64,000 bases of DNA from Paulinella micropora (GCA_019918135.1 WBZZ01001172.1:1-64000), one strand, 5' to 3'; shown: positions 13,503-28,500, numbered from the stretch's first letter. Translations and numbers: made by a program. The notes: generated from the letters alone by a model not told the origin.

Positions 13503-16500
13503 GTACTTACCGATGTATACGTATGTATGTAGTTTGTGTATATGTATGTGCGTATGCACGTATGCACGTATGTTTGTATGTTTATGTGCGTGCAGGAAGA
13601 CATTGTCTGTATGTACACATGCGTCAAGTTGGGCTGTTAAATATGAAGAGGGCATCGTACAGGTGCCTTTCCACAGAATTGCTCGCAGTTGCAAAGCACG
13701 TGCGTGGTAAATGTTAGCGTTCTGGGCTTCTACTTGTGTTCTCAGTCAACTCATGAGAAGTTCCTAATCCTTCTGTGCGATGAGCAACAGCTTCATGCGC
13801 TTCATTCTCAGCCGATTCTTCCGTCCTGAGCTTGTGTTATGGCTCAGTAGAAAGCTCGTTGTAAAAGCCTTCCTATGGGCTATTGTATGACCCGCAAGAA
13901 CGAGAATCTGCTCAGAGCGAAGCAGTTGAAATTATGGTTCATTGTACTTAAGGGCTAGGAACTTCCCATGCACCTAGTGCCCGAGCAATGGCTGTTAGCA
14001 ACCTTAGAAAAAGACTTGGCAACTGTGCCAGCACACAGACAGTTAGAGCTCCAGCTGACTGGGAACGAATCGCATGGCACCCAGAAAGCTTGCAACTACA
14101 GTGGGTGTGAGTGGCAACATCCAAGAGGCAAAAGGATGGGACTTTTATATTACATCTTATAGTTTTCTAACGATTTAAGCTAAAGCAGTTGATGTTATAA
14201 TAATGCTGAACCTTCAGGACATAAACTTTCACAATGAAGCACTCAGTATTTTCATGGCTCAAATATTAGTCTCGAAAGAGCCAAAGTTGACAAACTGCAA
14301 TGGCTAAGAGACCGGCGCAGGCACGTTGGTCTTGAAGGTGGCTGTCAAGTTAAACGTATAGCTCTCATCTAGCAAAAGTACGCATAAACATGCATATGCG
14401 ATCAAATCGTCTTTTGGTTACTGCTCCGCTGCTATGATTGCTTCAAAAGCCAATCGAACAGCAAGCAGGCATATGCTCAAAAGCCAATCGAACAGCAAGC
14501 AGGCATATGCTAGAGTTAAAAAAAAAGAGAAGGTTAGAACAGTGTCACGGCGGTAAAACACGGCGCAAGCTACTGTTTCGTGGAACATGGCGAAAATAAA
14601 CATGGCAGCATCAAATACTTTACTTACCTATCCTGGTGGGAGTGACCGTCCATTTATATTTTACCTGCAAAACACAGCCCAAATGTATCAGCCGTAACTT
14701 GGATCACAACAAAAGCCGACCGTTTGTATGGAGATGAAGACTGTTTGTTGGACTCCAGGTGCCTGTACAAGCAGCGTCTGCCGCCACCTCTCATGCCCCT
14801 CCTTGCGGACGTCCAAATCGTACATGCCTTCTCTCAGACCTGTGTCAAGTTGCCAAGCCCGTCAGTATTAATTTTTCTTTCATGAGCAATACTGGCAACG
14901 GAACAAAAGTGAGCATGTAATGAAGCATGTGACCGGGTTTCGCAAAGAATGCCTTCAAAATCATCGAGATAATATTTTTTTTCAAAAAAAGATTACTTTA
15001 AGTCAAGCCATTGTGCAATTTAACATAGGTACACAAAACACATGAGCAAGGCAAGCGACCAGACCTGCAAAGTGAGCGAGACCGTCTTGTCCTGTCAAAA
15101 GCTCATGCAAGATGCCCAGCTGTGTGTTGTAGAGCCGCACAAGCGCGCCCTGCAGCTTCGGTAACTGCACCAAACAAACACCACAGACTCTATTCAGCAG
15201 CAGCTAAGTACACAGAACTATGGATTCACGATCAACATCCAGGAGAAAGAGGAGGAGGAGAAGGAGAAGCAGAAGAAAAAGGAGAGGAGGAGGATAGGGA
15301 GGAGGAGGAGGAGGAGGAGGAGGAGGAAGAGAAAAAGAAGAAGAAGAAGAAGAAGAAGAAGAAGAAGAAGAAGAAGAAGAAAAGATGATGATGATGATGA
15401 TGACGATGATGCTACTACCCCTGCCCCGTGGTAAGACGCCTCGTCCTCCACCAAGATGGTCACAAAGGTCGAGTTGAGCGAGATCACTTCGAAGGAAAAC
15501 GGGCAAGTCTTCTGCACGCCGGAGGCAAGCAAGCCAAAGTTTCCGCTAAGCACTCCCCAAGGCTCATCAGCCGCCAGTGTTACCGCTAGAATCACCTATA
15601 TATGCACATGTATGTGCATGCGTGTACGTATAACGTAAACGTGTGTAAGCACGTATGTACATGTACATGCGTACGTATGTATGTACGTATGTACGTACGT
15701 ATGTACGTACGTATGTATGTACATTGCCTTGCACTAAAATCTACTAAGGCGGTATTAATGGCGCACATGCATTAGCTCTCCTTTGTATACTACATCACGG
15801 ATCGCTTAGTCTGTTCTCTCGTTTGCTCACAGTTTGCCGTTGGCTGTCTCAGTTGTCAATAAATACTGCGCGTATGTTTGTATGTATGTTATGTATGGTG
15901 GTGTGTACGTGCGTAGGTTATGTATGTTATGCAAATTTGTTGTCTCAGTTGTCAATACATTTTGCACAATTTACAATTTGCAATTTGTTGTCTTAGTCGT
16001 TAATAAATTTAGCACGTATATATGTATGTTATGCAAATTGTACCTCGGTGAAACCGCCGGGTGCTAGTGAGGGAAGTGGGCTGGCTGTGACGAAGCTGAG
16101 CTTTGGGGCCGCTTCGCTGGACAACTGAAGGATAATCGGGCCAGAGGCTGCCTGGCCGTCATTAGCCACCAAGACGCTGAACAGGGTCTGGCGCCCTCGC
16201 GGGGTGAAGCCTGTGATGCCATCGCTGCGCATGCAGATACAAAGTTTAACAACAACAACACAAAGCAACGTCAACAACAAACGCAACAACAAGGCCATCA
16301 ACCACAGCCGTAAAAGGTCCGAACAAAATAGAACAAAAGAAAGAGAACAAGAAAGAAACAAGGGAGCAAACAAAATAGAAAGAAACAGAAAGAAAAATAA
16401 CGCTAAAAATAACAGAAATGGCACTAAAAAAATTATTAAAAGTAGAAACATACACTAATATTTTCGCTCCTTTTCAGCACCAGGAAATGCTTTCTTTCAT

Positions 16501-19500
16501 TTGCTCTTTTTTCTTTCTCAATGCCCGAAAATGAAAGTGCGAGTTTAAGCTTACGAGGGAGCGATGGACAAGCTGGCCACGGGCGAAGTGATGGTAATGA
16601 GGAGCCAAAAAACGGCCTGGGCGTTATGTTCATTGGCAGTAAGTTTGCACTGCATGACTGTCGAGATAGGTGTGTCCACATCAAAGGACACGTTGAGATA
16701 TGTTGCGCCAAGTGACGCTAAAGCCTGATCTGCTAACTCTATGCGCAGATTCCTTATGTTTGTATCGATTGGTGTGCCCTCGGGGTATCCCGCCACTTGC
16801 AGCGTGATGTTGGAAAGGGCTAAATCTCCGAGGTTTCTGATCTGCGCAGCAGTGGGGAAAACCAGAGTGCCGAGTTGGGCGACGCCGCGGAGAACGGGGT
16901 TAGTATTGGTGGCGGCCATTCCAAAGAGACTAAAAGGCACCATGGCAGAGACGTCTGGTAGCTGTTCGTTAGCGGGGTGTGTTGCCCCCGTCAGATATGC
17001 CCCTGCTTCGTTGTAGCTGGGTCGGAACACGAACGTCCAGTTTCCTACACCGCAGATTACACAATTAGATGCAAATATGCTTCTATTTGGTAGGATGCGG
17101 CGAACCTGTTGCGTCTGACGAGGTGCTAAAGAATCGGTGGGAGCCACGCAGGCGAACAACCACCCGCAAGGGACGGTTGCCAATCAAAGCGCCTGTAGCA
17201 GCGTCGAAAGTGCTGCCGTGGATGGTAATGGGCGTTGAGCAGGGCCCGGCCTGGGGCAACACCGCCGTGACGACCGGGGTGTACGAGAAAGCAACCTGTG
17301 AGGCAGCAAAGTAATGCATGCATACCGTCATGCCTGCATTGAAAAGCAGCGAAAGGGGATCTCTATGCTTAACCCCTACGCCTTTGAACATTTTGACCTT
17401 TTACGGGACTCGATCTCGGTCAAACCTTTAAGGCTTTCCTTGCTGCGAGAAAGGCTGGCAGCAAGCAGCTTTTAAAGGTTTTCTACAAGTCATCGCTGGG
17501 CTTCTAGGTGCCTTTTGACAACGGGGCCCGAGATATAACGAAAGGATTGCGTTCTGGGCCATATGAAGGAAAATTCAAGTTTTGCGTGCAAGCCGGCCGG
17601 AAGCCTGCAACCCTGAAATTTGGCGAGTCTCAGACGGGATTTTCCCGGTGGTTATAATTCAACACGTTACAAGGTGGTGACCAAGAGCAACTATCAGGGT
17701 GAGACCTTGAGGACAATATCCACTGAAGTGGTGCCCCGTGGATTGGAAGCAAGCATGCGGAAGTTGTAAGGCGTTGAGCTTGCCTTCGCAAGCAGCCAAA
17801 AGAGTTCCCCACTGGAACTGCTGATCTACATTGAAAGGAGAAAGATGAGTATCTTTTTTCATCGGAAAGGGGGGGAGGGGGGGGCAAGTACACACGAAAC
17901 ACACGCAACTCAACGCAACGCAAGCACACACACGAAACCGATATCTACCTTCATTCCAGAGGGAAGGCCATAGGCAGTGTATGTAACGGGCGCAGAGCAA
18001 GTTCCGGCCACGGGCGGTACGCTCCAAAACACTGTCGCAGCCTCCCATACCTCTAAGACCACTTGCGAAACATTGTAGGCACACGCCACCACCTCCTCCG
18101 TGCAATTTTCTCCCTTCCAGTATGGAAAGCAAGCGCATCGCCCCAGAGAGCAGACACTGTGGTCCAAGTCGCATTCGTTGTAGGGACAGATGCCAAAATA
18201 GCTGAAGGCCGGATTGATGCCTTGAGTCACTAAATTATTGTTTAGCCACAGTCGCACGGGAACCGTGAGTGAGCCCATAGCAGCGCTCCACTTAGGTGTG
18301 GTACACGTGTAGTGAGTGGAGTCCACAAAAGTCGCGGCCACTTTCTCGCTGCTCAGCAAGCTGAACTGGCACTCCGCGGTTTCGTTGGCCAGAAAGTTTA
18401 TCCCCGTGAGAGTGATCTAAATTGTAAAGACGAAGTGGGGCCGGAAACAAACCAACCAACGACAAACAACAGCAAGAACACGATGGGTGACAGGAACAGC
18501 TCAAGAGATAGACGACGAGCAGCTCGCAAAAAGCTCACTCGCAGAGAGGCAAAGAAGCAGCAAGACTGACCTGTGTTCCGCCAAGATCCTTCCCTAGTAA
18601 GGGCGCAGCCCGATACACAGCTGGAAGGGGCAGGCAGAGAGGCCCAAAGTAGTTGAGAGCACATGAATTGCACCGGTTTCCACGCCAGCCCGCATAACAA
18701 GTACACACACCCAGGACATTGCAAGTGCCGTGCGCGTACGTGTATGATAATTGATTGCCATAGATGACGGGACTGGCCTCCAAAAGAAGGGAGAAAGCGA
18801 CGGTGAGTGGACCAAGCTCAACGGAGAGCCAAGCAGAAGTATTGCAGGTGAGAGTGGTCGAGCTCATGTATGCAGCTGGTGTTTGCGATAACGGTGCGGA
18901 CGAGCCAAAAGCACAGTAATAGAGTCGGTTGGGGGCAAAGTTTACGCCTGTAACCGTGAGCAGGTCTCCTCCCAGCACAGTTCCCACATGTGGCTCGAGG
19001 TCGTAGACGGCGGAAAGAGCTTCGCAGGAGGGCCCAAATCGGGCAGTAGCACATGTGTCGCAAAGCAAGCCAGTGAAATCTTTGGATACACACTCGCACA
19101 ACCCGGTCGTTCGGCTACAGAGGCCATGAATGCTGCAAGGCGGGCAGGCATATTGGCACACTTCGCCCCAGCGGCCTGGGGCACAGGCGCTGCAGTTTGC
19201 GCCTGCCCAGTTCTTCGCACAGAGACAAATGTCCCGTGCGATACACTTACCGTTGGACGAGCAGTCTGCTACACCGTGACATGTAGAAGAATCGCAAAAC
19301 GGTGGTGCCCAGCCAGCCTCGCAAGCGCACTGGTTGGGGCCTGTGCAGTTGCCCTTGCCATAACACTCATAAATGTCCTGGCAAGTAAAATCGTCACAAG
19401 CCGCGCCGGTCCAGCCTGATTCTTGACAAATACACACATTGGGACGGACACAAATGCCGCGGTTGGTGCAATTCTTGACGCCATCGCAAGAGAACACATA

Positions 19501-22500
19501 ATCTAACAAAAACGGTGCGAACACCACCTCGAGGCGGGAACTCTCATCGTGGTAGTCCACAATCCTGTTGGCTATGGCCTGCGCGATTGTTGTATCCCAG
19601 AAGTTTTGGGTTGCGTTCAGACGTCCTCCCGCGTCCAGACTCCCAACAGCAACATCGTAAGCACACAATGGATTCGAAATCCGATTGAATCGAAACTGGT
19701 GAGCCGATGCTAGACCATCATAAAAGATCGCTGAAGGGTACTGAGAGGCAGACAAGGAAACAAAATTTACGATACTATTTCCCAGGAGTTTAGTATCCGA
19801 TAAAGTAGTTAGAGTCTGTAATACTATAGACACTGCGCATTGGCCTTTGTTATTGTCAAGGATGGAATCCGTGATGAGAGCAGTTGCTGCCTGCGCTGAG
19901 TTCTCGAAGTCTAGTATATTGTGGCTCGGGCCAACCGTGTTGTAGGATAAATCACACAAGGACATGGTGAGAACATCGATATGTAGCAGTTGCACCACGT
20001 GGCCAAAACCTTAACACAAAAGCGGACACTCTAATCATCAATGGTGACTAAGATCCTCTGCATCGACCTACATATTAGGGTTGCTTTGAGTAATGGCACA
20101 AAAACCCCGCAAGCAAGCAGTCACACATCCAGAGGAAGGAGACTAGATTTATCATCTTGAAAATCTCAAGGACGAAGCAACTAAGTGCACACCAAACAGC
20201 CTGATTCGCCTAAGCGGCCAGCCCACTGGCTTGTGTGCATCGAGAGAAAGAGTGAGTGTGAAGGACCTGAGTTGCCTGTTGCGATCAAGCGATAGATGTT
20301 TGCTGTTACAAAAGCGGATTCGTAAGGAGCGAGCACCATGCCTCCCTGCTGGTTGTCAGCAACGGTCACGTCTTCAAGCTCCCACACCCGGTTTCCTGAT
20401 GTGGTTGTCATATAGAGCCCAGCAAGCTTATTTTTGCGAGTTGTGAAGTTTCGCAGCACAACATCTCCGCTTAGGAGAAATGCCCCAACATATTCGCTGC
20501 CTTGCACAATGGAATCTGATATCAGCAAAGGCTGGGACCCAGCTCGGATGTGTAAAGCGCGGCTATTACAATCTGAAAAAAGTGAAGCTTGGATAACGAC
20601 ACCGGCACCTTGAATTGTTGACCTGGTTTCAAGGACACACGGAGCGACCGCGAAGTTGTCATTCGATACAGAGGTTTCACCTTTCATTGTGGTTCCCGAA
20701 AAGGCTGAGCCTTGGATCAAGATGTCGGAAAGAGCCGGGCCGGTGGAAGTGGACACCGCATAGAATTGGTAGCCGCGGCAGTTAGAGATCCTGCTGTCTA
20801 CGAGACGCAAAACAGACGCTGAGGGACTCGAGAGCACCAGCCCATGCAGATGTGTAAACTCAACGACAAGTGACTGGAAGACCAAACGGCCTTCCGCGGC
20901 GACATTAGCTGCCAATATTCCAGTGTTGAGGCAATCTCTGATGGTCACATGATCAAATAGAAGGCTTGTTGTATCGAGGTCTACCGCTGGGACCAAAGAG
21001 GGAGTTGACAGCCCCGCCCAGCGGATATCCAGGTAACGGAGAATGCTCCCCATGGCATACTGACCAACTCCATTGTAAAAGGCTGGAATTGCAGATGGCG
21101 AAAACGCCAGCTGCCCCCAGTAGCTGGAGTTCGCACTCAGGCTCGAGTACACGCTGCCCTCTGTCCGGCCGCCGCACTTCTGACTGTTGTCTCCATCGCA
21201 ATCGTACTCACAGGTCCCATCTGCGCGCTTGGCCGACGCCACAGGCAAGCTGTTTCCACAGTAGCAGAAGGCTGAATAAAACAGGCTGAAGTAGGCAAAG
21301 CCTCGCTGACCGCAAAACTTGCCACACACGTAGGGAGTCAGAGAGCCCGTGAACCGCTGCCAGTCCATCCCTTGAGTCGCCGCACCCAACGTGTACTCGG
21401 CAAAGCAGCCGTGGTAGCGAAGCGAGCCCTCTGCCGGCGCGTTCTGGCTCGTGAACGTGATGCGATGAGTTGAGTTGCCAATTGCTTGCAGACCGCCACG
21501 AACCGCAAGGCTAGCGGAAGGACCGAACAGCAAAGTCACGCCAGGTTCGAGCAGGAGAATGGAGCCCTCGGCAACTGCAATTGTCTTCTCCACCAGATAA
21601 ACGCCGGGTGTGATTGTCTCGTTTCCTTCCAGTACTCCCGATAACGTCCCATCCCCATTGTTAAGCGTTTGCTTCTTCGTTAACGCAACATTAGAGTAGT
21701 CCCTGCTTAGCAGCCAAGGAAAGTACTCTACTAGGAGAACCTGCGAATCATCAGCATGGTCGTAGATGCGACTATTTACAACCTGCTCGACAGGTGAGCC
21801 CCACCAGTTGTACGCCGTCTTCAAAACTGTAGCGCCATCGTCCGGCTGAGACACTTCCAGCTCGTAGCTCGCGGCGGGATTATGAAAGAAGTTGTAGTGG
21901 AGCTCGGGATGCAGGCCCTTCACTCGAACGACTACGCCACTGCTTGGTGCATTGCCGGCGATCTCTCCAAACTCGAACAGCTGCGGCAGATTGTTCGCCC
22001 CTGTTTCCCAATACAGCACTCCCCCTGCACCACTGCAGTTCAGGATGTAGGTCTCGTTGAAAACCACGCTGCTCTTGTATCCATCGTTGTTGTAGGTTGG
22101 CGGGCCATAAGTGGAAGACAAAAAGATGTTCCAGGGTGCAGATGAGATGCTGTTCTGGACTGTCAGCAGCTTCGACTCCAACTTGTCCCAATCTTTGAAA
22201 TACAGGTCGTAGCTGTTCCCTCGGCCTCGGCTCACCGTCGTGTTCAACAAGCTCAGATGGTGCAGGTAGTTGTACGCAGCCTCAGCGTGCAAACCGCCTG
22301 CGTTATCATCTAGCACATTGTGGCTGAGCTCGTAAGATGACGCCTCACTGTCTGCGGTGATGTACATTCCGTACTCGCCGTTGCTTTTCACCACATTCGA
22401 CTCCCAGAGCTGGGTACCGGACGCAGCGTACACGCGAGCCCCGGCCTTGCCATTATTGTTCATTTCATTTTTTCGCACTATCGCTGTTTGGGTTCGCAGA

Positions 22501-25500
22501 TTCAGTCCGCTGCCCGTGTTTCCAGTGAACTGGTTACCTTCGACCAGCAAGGCCCGCTCGGATCCGGACTCGCATCGAACGTCCAGTCCACGGCCATTGT
22601 TGCCGACGAACCAGTTCTCACGCACAAGTATCGCGCCTATCTCTGAATCCGAAGTCAAAGAGACATATAGACCGGACGGGCCCTCACTCCAATCAGTCAA
22701 TTCCAAGACGCCTTGTTTGGTCGTCCCCAAAAAGGCCGATTCAACCACTTTTGCTAATTTCAAAGCATTGAACCCCGCCTTGATGTACCCTCCGTATCCG
22801 CGGCTGGCGTTGACTAAGATTCTTTCCAGACTCAAAGTTTCGACCAGCAAGGGATTGAACCAAAGCCCGTGCTGGAGTGAGGCGCTGATAGCAACATCAT
22901 GCAAAACCAAGTGCGACCCCGTGGTGCCCACAGCCGTCAATGCGGTCGACAAGGTGTTCCGGATCGTTACGTGGCTTATGTACACAGATGGCTGCTGCAG
23001 CTCCAGCGATTGTATCGCAGTGGCCCCAGAAAGCCCGCTCCACTCGATGTCCACGTAAGAGATGGCAGAGCCCCCTGCCCAGGTAAGGGGCGACGGCACG
23101 ATCGACGCATTGTAGACATAAAATTGGTAATCAGATTGGCCAGACTTGTAACCATTGTTTTGGCCTCCAACGTATCCAGTCGGACCGCATGTATAGGGAA
23201 ATGCATACGAAGAGTCAAACTGGCAGTAGGTCCATGCGCTGTGGTTGCTCAAAGCATCTTCTAGTGTCGAGTAAAGGTCAAAGTGCGTGTGGAACTCGTT
23301 AGCAGTGTTCTGCCAGGACCGCAGCATAGCGGTGTACGCATCCCATTCATCCAGCTTGTGACGTCGGTAATAGATCACCTACACGCCCACACAACACAGA
23401 GACACACGCACAGTCCTAACAGTCTCAGAATGCTGACCAACAGCCAAGAAGCACAGCATTGCAACCTGATGAGATGCTGCACACTGCAGGCACACTCGCT
23501 TCAGAATTCGGGTTTTGGAGCTCCAGTAAATCGTGTTAAAATCGAACTTCGTGCTTCCTCGCACGATCGAACCTTGTGCATGGACCAAGGTCCATCCGCT
23601 TGCATCGGGCACTGCGGCATCAGGGTCGTTCAAGCCTGCAAACCTTGCCTCTGTAGCCGAGGCGGAGAAGACAAGCTGTCCCCAGTAGCTGGAGTTCGCA
23701 CTCAGGCTCGAGTACACGCTGCCCTCTGTCCGGCCGCCGCACTTCTGACTGTTGTCTCCATCGCAATCGTACTCACAGGTCCCATCTGCGCGCTTGGCCG
23801 ACGCCACAGGCAAGCTGTTTCCACAGTAGCAGAAGGCTGAATAAAACAGGCTGAAGTAGGCAAAGCCTCGCTGACCGCAAAACTTGCCACACACGTAGGG
23901 AGTCAGAGAGCCCGTGAACCGCTGCCAGTCCATCCCTTGAGTCGCCGCACCCAACGTGTACTCGGCAAAGCAGCCGTGGTAGCGAAGCGAGCCCTCTGCC
24001 GGCGCGTTCTGGCTCGTGAACGTGATGCGATGAGTTGAGTTGCCAATTGCTTGCAGACCGCCACGAACCGCAAGGCTAGCGGAAGGACCGAACAGCAAAG
24101 TCACGCCAGGTTCGAGCAGGAGCATGGAGCCCTCGGCAACTGCAATTGTCTTCTCCGCCAGATAAACGCCGGGTGGGATTGTCTCATTTCCTTCCAGTAC
24201 TCCCGATAACGTCCCATCCCCATTGTTAAGCGTTTGCTTCTTCGTTAACGCAACATTAGAGTAGTCCCTGCTTAGCAGCCAAGGAAAGTACTCTACTAGG
24301 AGAACCTGCGAATCATCAGCATTGTCGTAGATGCGACTATTTACAACCTGCTCGACAGGTGAGCCCCACCAGTTGTACGCCATCTTCAAAACTGTAGCGC
24401 CATCGTCCGGCTGAGACACTTCTAGCTCGTAGCTCGCGGCGGGATTATGAAAGAAGTTGTAGTGGAGCTCGGGATGCAGGCCCTTCACTCGAACGACTAC
24501 GCCACTGCTTGGTGCATTGCCGGCGATCTCTCCAAACTCGAACAGCTGCGGCAGATTGTTCGCCCCTGTTTCCCAATACAGCACTCCCCCTGCACCACTG
24601 CAGTTCAGGATGTAGGTCTCGTTGAAAACCACGCTGCTCTTGTATCCATCGTTGTTGTAGGTTGGCGGGCCATAAGTGGAAGACAAAAAGATGTTCCAGG
24701 GTGCAGATGAGATGCTGTTCTGGACTGTCAGCAGCTTCGACTCCAACTTGTCCCAATCTTTGAAATACAGGTCGTAGCTGTTCCCTCGGCCTCGGCTCAC
24801 CGTCGTGTTCAACAAGCTCAGATGGTGCAGGTAGTTGTACGCAGCCTCAGCGTGCAAACCGCCTGCGTTATCATCTAGCACATTGTGGCTGAGCTCGTAA
24901 GATGACGCCTCACTGTCTGCGGTGATGTACATTCCGTACTCGCCGTTGCTTTTCACCACATTCGACTCCCAGAGCTGGGTACCGGACGCAGCGTACACGC
25001 GAGCCCCGGCCTTGCCATTATTGTTCATTTCATTTTTTCGCACTATCGCTGTTTGGGTTCGCAGATTCAGTCCGCTGCCCGTGTTTCCAGTGAACTGGTT
25101 ACCTTCGACCAGCAAGGCCCGCTCGGATCCGGACTCGCATCGAACGTCCAGTCCACGGCCATTGTTGCCGACGAACCAGTTCTCACGCACAAGTATCGCG
25201 CCTATCTCTGAATCCGAAGTCAAAGAGACATATAGACCGGACGGGCCCTCACTCCAATCAGTCAATTCCAAGACGCCTTGTTTGGTCGTCCCCAAAAAGG
25301 CCGATTCAACCACTTTTGCTAATTTCAAAGCATTGAACCCCGCCTTGATGTACCCTCCGTATCCGCGGCTGGCGTTGACTAAGATTCTTTCCAGACTCAA
25401 AGTTTCGACCAGCAAGGGATTGAACCAAAGCCCGTGCTGGAGTGAGGCGCTGATAGCAACATCATGCAAAACCAAGTGCGACCCCGTGGTGCCCACAGCC

Positions 25501-28500
25501 GTCAATGCGGTCGACAAGGTGTTCCGGATCGTTACGTGGCTTATGTACACAGATGGCTGCTGCAGCTCCAGCGATTGTATCGCAGTGGCCCCAGAAAGCC
25601 CGCTCCACTCGATGTCCACGTAAGAGATGGCAGAGCCCCCTGCCCAGGTAAGGGGCGACGGCACGATCGACGCATTGTAGACATAAAATTGGTAATCAGA
25701 TTGGCCAGACTTGTAACCATTGTTTTGGCCTCCAACGTATCCAGTCGGACCGCATGTATAGGGAAATGCATACGAAGAGTCAAACTGGCAGTAGGTCCAT
25801 GCGCTGTGGTTGCTCAAAGCATCTTCTAGTGTCGAGTAAAGGTCAAAGTGCGTGTGGAACTCGTTAGCAGTGTTCTGCCAGGACCGCAGCATAGCGGTGT
25901 ACGCATCCCATTCATCCAGCTTGTGACGTCGGTAATAGATCACCTACACGCCCACACAACACAGAGACACACGCACAGTCCTAACAGTCTCAGAATGCTG
26001 ACCAACAGCCAAGAAGCACAGCATTGCAACCTGATGAGATGCTGCACACTGCGGGCACACTCGCTTCAGAATTCGGGTTTTGGAGCTCCAGTAAATCGTG
26101 TTAAAATCGAACTTCGTGCTTCCTCGCACGATCGAACCTTGTGCATGGACCAAGGTCCATCCGCTTGCATCGGGCACTGCGGCATCAGGGTCGTTCAAGC
26201 CTGCAAACCTTGCCTCTGTAGCCGAGGCGGAGAAGACAAGCTGTCCCCAGTAGCTGGAGTTCGCACTCAGGCTCGAGTACACGCTGCCCTCTGTCCGGCC
26301 GCCGCACTTCTGACTGTTGTCTCCATCGCAATCGTACTCACAGGTCCCATCTGCGCGCTTGGCCGACGCCACAGGCAAGCTGTTTCCACAGTAGCAGAAG
26401 GCTGAATAAAACAGGCTGAAGTAGGCAAAGCCTCGCTGACCGCAAAACTTGCCACACACGTAGGGAGTCAGAGAGCCCGTGAACCGCTGCCAGTCCATCC
26501 CTTGAGTCGCCGCACCCAACGTGTACTCGGCAAAGCAGCCGTGGTAGCGAAGCGAGCCCTCTGCCGGCGCGTTCTGGCTCGTGAACGTGATGCGATGAGT
26601 TGAGTTGCCAATTGCTTGCAGACCGCCACGAACCGCAAGGCTAGCGGAAGGACCGAACAGCAAAGTCACGCCAGGTTCGAGCAGGAGAATGGAGCCCTCG
26701 GCAACTGCAATTGTCTTCTCCACCAGATAAACGCCGGGTGGGATTGTCTCATTTCCTTCCAGTACTCCCGATAACGTCCCATCCCCATTGTTAAGCGTTT
26801 GCTTCTTCGTTAACGCAACATTAGAGTAGTCCCTGCTTAGCAGCCAAGGAAAGTACTCTACTAGGAGAACCTGCGAATCATCAGCATGGTCGTAGATGCG
26901 ACTATTTACAACCTGCTCGACAGGTGAGCCCCACCAGTTGTACGCCGTCTTCAAAACTGTAGCGCCATCGTCCGGCTGAGACACTTCCAGCTCGTAGCTC
27001 GCGGCGGGATTATGAAAGAAGTTGTAGTGGAGCTCGGGATGCAGGCCCTTCACTCGAACGACTACGCCACTGCTTGGTGCATTGCCGGCGATCTCTCCAA
27101 ACTCGAACAGCTGCGGCAGATTGTTCGCCCCTGTTTCCCAATACAGCACTCCCCCTGCACCACTGCAGTTCAGGATGTAGGTCTCGTTGAAAACCACGCT
27201 GCTCTTGTATCCATCGTTGTTGTAGGTTGGCGGGCCATAAGTGGAAGACAAAAAGATGTTCCAGGGTGCAGATGAGATGCTGTTCTGGACTGTCAGCAGC
27301 TTCGACTCCAACTTGTCCCAATCTTTGAAATACAGGTCGTAGCTGTTCCCTCGGCCTCGGCTCACCGTCGTGTTCAACAAGCTCAGATGGTGCAGGTAGT
27401 TGTACGCAGCCTCAGCGTGCAAACCGCCTGCGTTATCATCTAGCACATTGTGTCTGAGCTCGTAAGATGACGCCTCACTGTCTGCAGTGATGTGAACGCC
27501 GTAGTCCTGGTTATTGGTCAGTAAGTTTCCATTGATTTTAACATTGTTCGCAAGCGTTCTGGCCACAATCCCAAATTTGTTAGAGTAGATATTATTTGCC
27601 CTTATGTCTGAGCTGCCCAACCTGTACAGGAGGATTCCCGCTCCTCTGTTTGCACTGATATGATTGTCCCAGACCTCAACCTTTCGGTATTGTGCGTTGA
27701 TGTGCGCGCCGTGCCCGTTATTGGAGCTCACGACATTGCGGATAAATGCAACGCCTTGGCCTGTGGCGCTGTTCTGTAAATAAATGTAAATACCGCAGAA
27801 GTTTGGTGAGGTGTCTGCATCCTGATGTCCCTCCCGCGTTGAGCCGGAAAAGGTTGAATCCTCGATTCGAAGCGTACCGAGGCCATCCACTTGGTCCGAG
27901 CTGAGAAACGCGCCAAAGGTTCGCGCATCTTGAATGTCCACGCGTTGGACTTCAGCCGTCGGGGCTGCCACACCGGAAAGCACCAAGCCCGAGGCTCCGG
28001 CGCGATGGATGCTCAGGTCAAGCACCATGACGCGCTGTCCGCTAGTGGCATCGAAGCGCAAGGCATCCCCAAGCGAGTCTATGTAAAATCCGCCCTGCAA
28101 GTGCACGCCGCGGGTAGCGACCTGCACCATGGGCACTGCTAAGTGGGAGCCCTGCAGCTTGCCGCCACGACTCATGTGAACATGTCGTAGGATCGAGCCC
28201 GAGCTGTACTCCCCGAAGCTGTCATAGATAGAACCCGCCGAATTCGTTGTGAAGACCAGCTGTCCCCAGTAGCTGGAATTTGCGCTCAAGCTCGAGTACA
28301 CGCTGCCCTCTGCCAAGCCACCGCACTTCTGACTGATGTCTCCATAGCAATCGTACACACAGGTCCCATCTGAGCGCTTAGCTGAAGCCGCAGGCAAGCT
28401 GTTCCCACAGTAGCAGTAGTCTGAACGCAGGCTAAAGTAGGCAAACTCCTGTTGACCACAAAACTTGCCACACACGTAGGGAGTCAGAAATCCCTCAAAC

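Larger units (their letters stand above)
21117..27492 (-). repeat. 2,565-bp tandem duplication inside the gene, about 2.5 copies
   Basis: Equivalent positions recur at a constant offset of 2,565 bp (for example exon starts at 23,378 and 25,943, or the same plus-strand stretch at 22,357 and 24,922). The period is divisible by three (855 codons) and contains one exon (2,478 bp) and one 87-bp intron, so copies extend the protein without breaking frame. Only scattered substitutions separate them. The borders lie near 21,117, where identity begins just after CAGCTG, and near 27,492, where it ends within a beta-helix turn. Confidence 0.9.

Noticed and set aside
13376..13717. Tyr/Cys/Ile-rich frames near 13.4-13.7 kb
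   Set aside because: Derived from TGTA and AT repeats inside intron 14.
20966..21289. Other plus-strand frames opposite the adhesin exons
   Set aside because: Shadows of the coding strand with no recognisable protein pattern.
22357..23058. 233-codon plus-strand frame, repeated at 24,922
   Set aside because: It is antisense to the beta-helix exons, has no domain, and repeats only because the exon is duplicated.
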